Positions 33,350 through 33,386 of a DNA stretch of 33,386 nucleotides are shown here, piece by piece. This stretch comes from Variovorax sp. KBW07 (lineage in GTDB: Bacteria > Pseudomonadota > Gammaproteobacteria > Burkholderiales > Burkholderiaceae_C): positions 1 to 33,386 of the forward strand of contig NZ_QAJK01000160.1 in assembly GCF_003852515.1 (NCBI RefSeq), in the 5' to 3' direction. A program made the position numbers and the translations under genes. The first letter of the stretch is position 1; each line of letters opens with the position of its first letter. Below the pieces are notes generated by a model that saw only the letters and a program-made list of their open reading frames with translations, made no database searches and was not told where the DNA came from.

Positions 33350-33386
33350 AATTGCCACCGGCGCGCTGACCCGTCCTGCCATAGGT

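Noticed and set aside
31406-33382. A 658-codon open frame opposite the LytS and LytTR genes, and an 838-codon frame opposite the P450 (7854-10370)
   Set aside because: Same composition artefact; the sense strands encode complete, motif-bearing proteins.
1-33386. CRISPR arrays, tRNA or rRNA genes, insertion sequences, phage or toxin-antitoxin modules
   Set aside because: Looked for by eye on both strands; no regularly spaced repeats, transposase or phage proteins, or tRNA-like folds were found.

Overview
The window is a high-GC, gene-dense stretch of a betaproteobacterial chromosome, most like Variovorax or another member of the Comamonadaceae. This is inferred from gene content and base composition: a Bug/TctC-type solute-binding protein, an MdtABC-NodT efflux operon, a P450RhF-like fusion oxygenase and many one-component regulators. 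No rRNA, tRNA, insertion sequence, phage gene or CRISPR array was seen.

Region 1 (1-2976): an ECF sigma factor of the ECF42 type, its usual DGPF/YCII partner, and an SDR-fold protein. The sigma gene and the SDR gene are each preceded by the same promoter-like string (TGTCGG, 17 nt, CGTCCTTGG), which suggests one small sigma regulon. A long imperfect hairpin lies at the window start. Region 2 (3070-6491): a GNAT acetyltransferase, then a NarL-type response regulator overlapping a seven-helix sensor kinase. Region 3 (6539-7716): a LysR regulator divergent from a DUF1127 protein.

Region 4 (7752-12062): a self-sufficient CYP116B-type P450 fused to a PDR-type reductase and ferredoxin, co-directional with a Bug solute-binding protein and divergent from an IclR regulator. 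It looks like a regulated uptake-and-oxidation unit for an unknown substrate. Region 5 (12106-14002): UppP and an unrecognised 296-aa protein. Region 6 (13988-17999): a class III aminotransferase, an amino-acid-binding protein and an Asp/Glu-racemase-fold protein in one operon, divergent from an RpiR regulator with GGAAC/GTTCC palindromes between them. Region 7 (18027-19413): an FCD-GntR regulator and an SPW-repeat membrane protein.

Region 8 (19526-29312): an RND efflux operon, mdtA-mdtB-mdtC-nodT. It has low-complexity insertions in both pumps, a 27-codon ORF bridging mdtA and mdtB, and a three-hairpin spacer before the outer-membrane gene. Region 9 (29587-33349): a DUF6622 membrane protein, a fatty-acid-hydroxylase/sterol-desaturase-fold enzyme, a 2TM protein, a LytS-type kinase and a LytTR regulator. 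The last four are joined by start/stop overlaps or a direct abutment. The strongest candidates for something undescribed are the ECF42-SDR regulon, the membrane-hydroxylase/2TM/LytS/LytTR operon and the double-overlap mini-ORF inside mdtAB.
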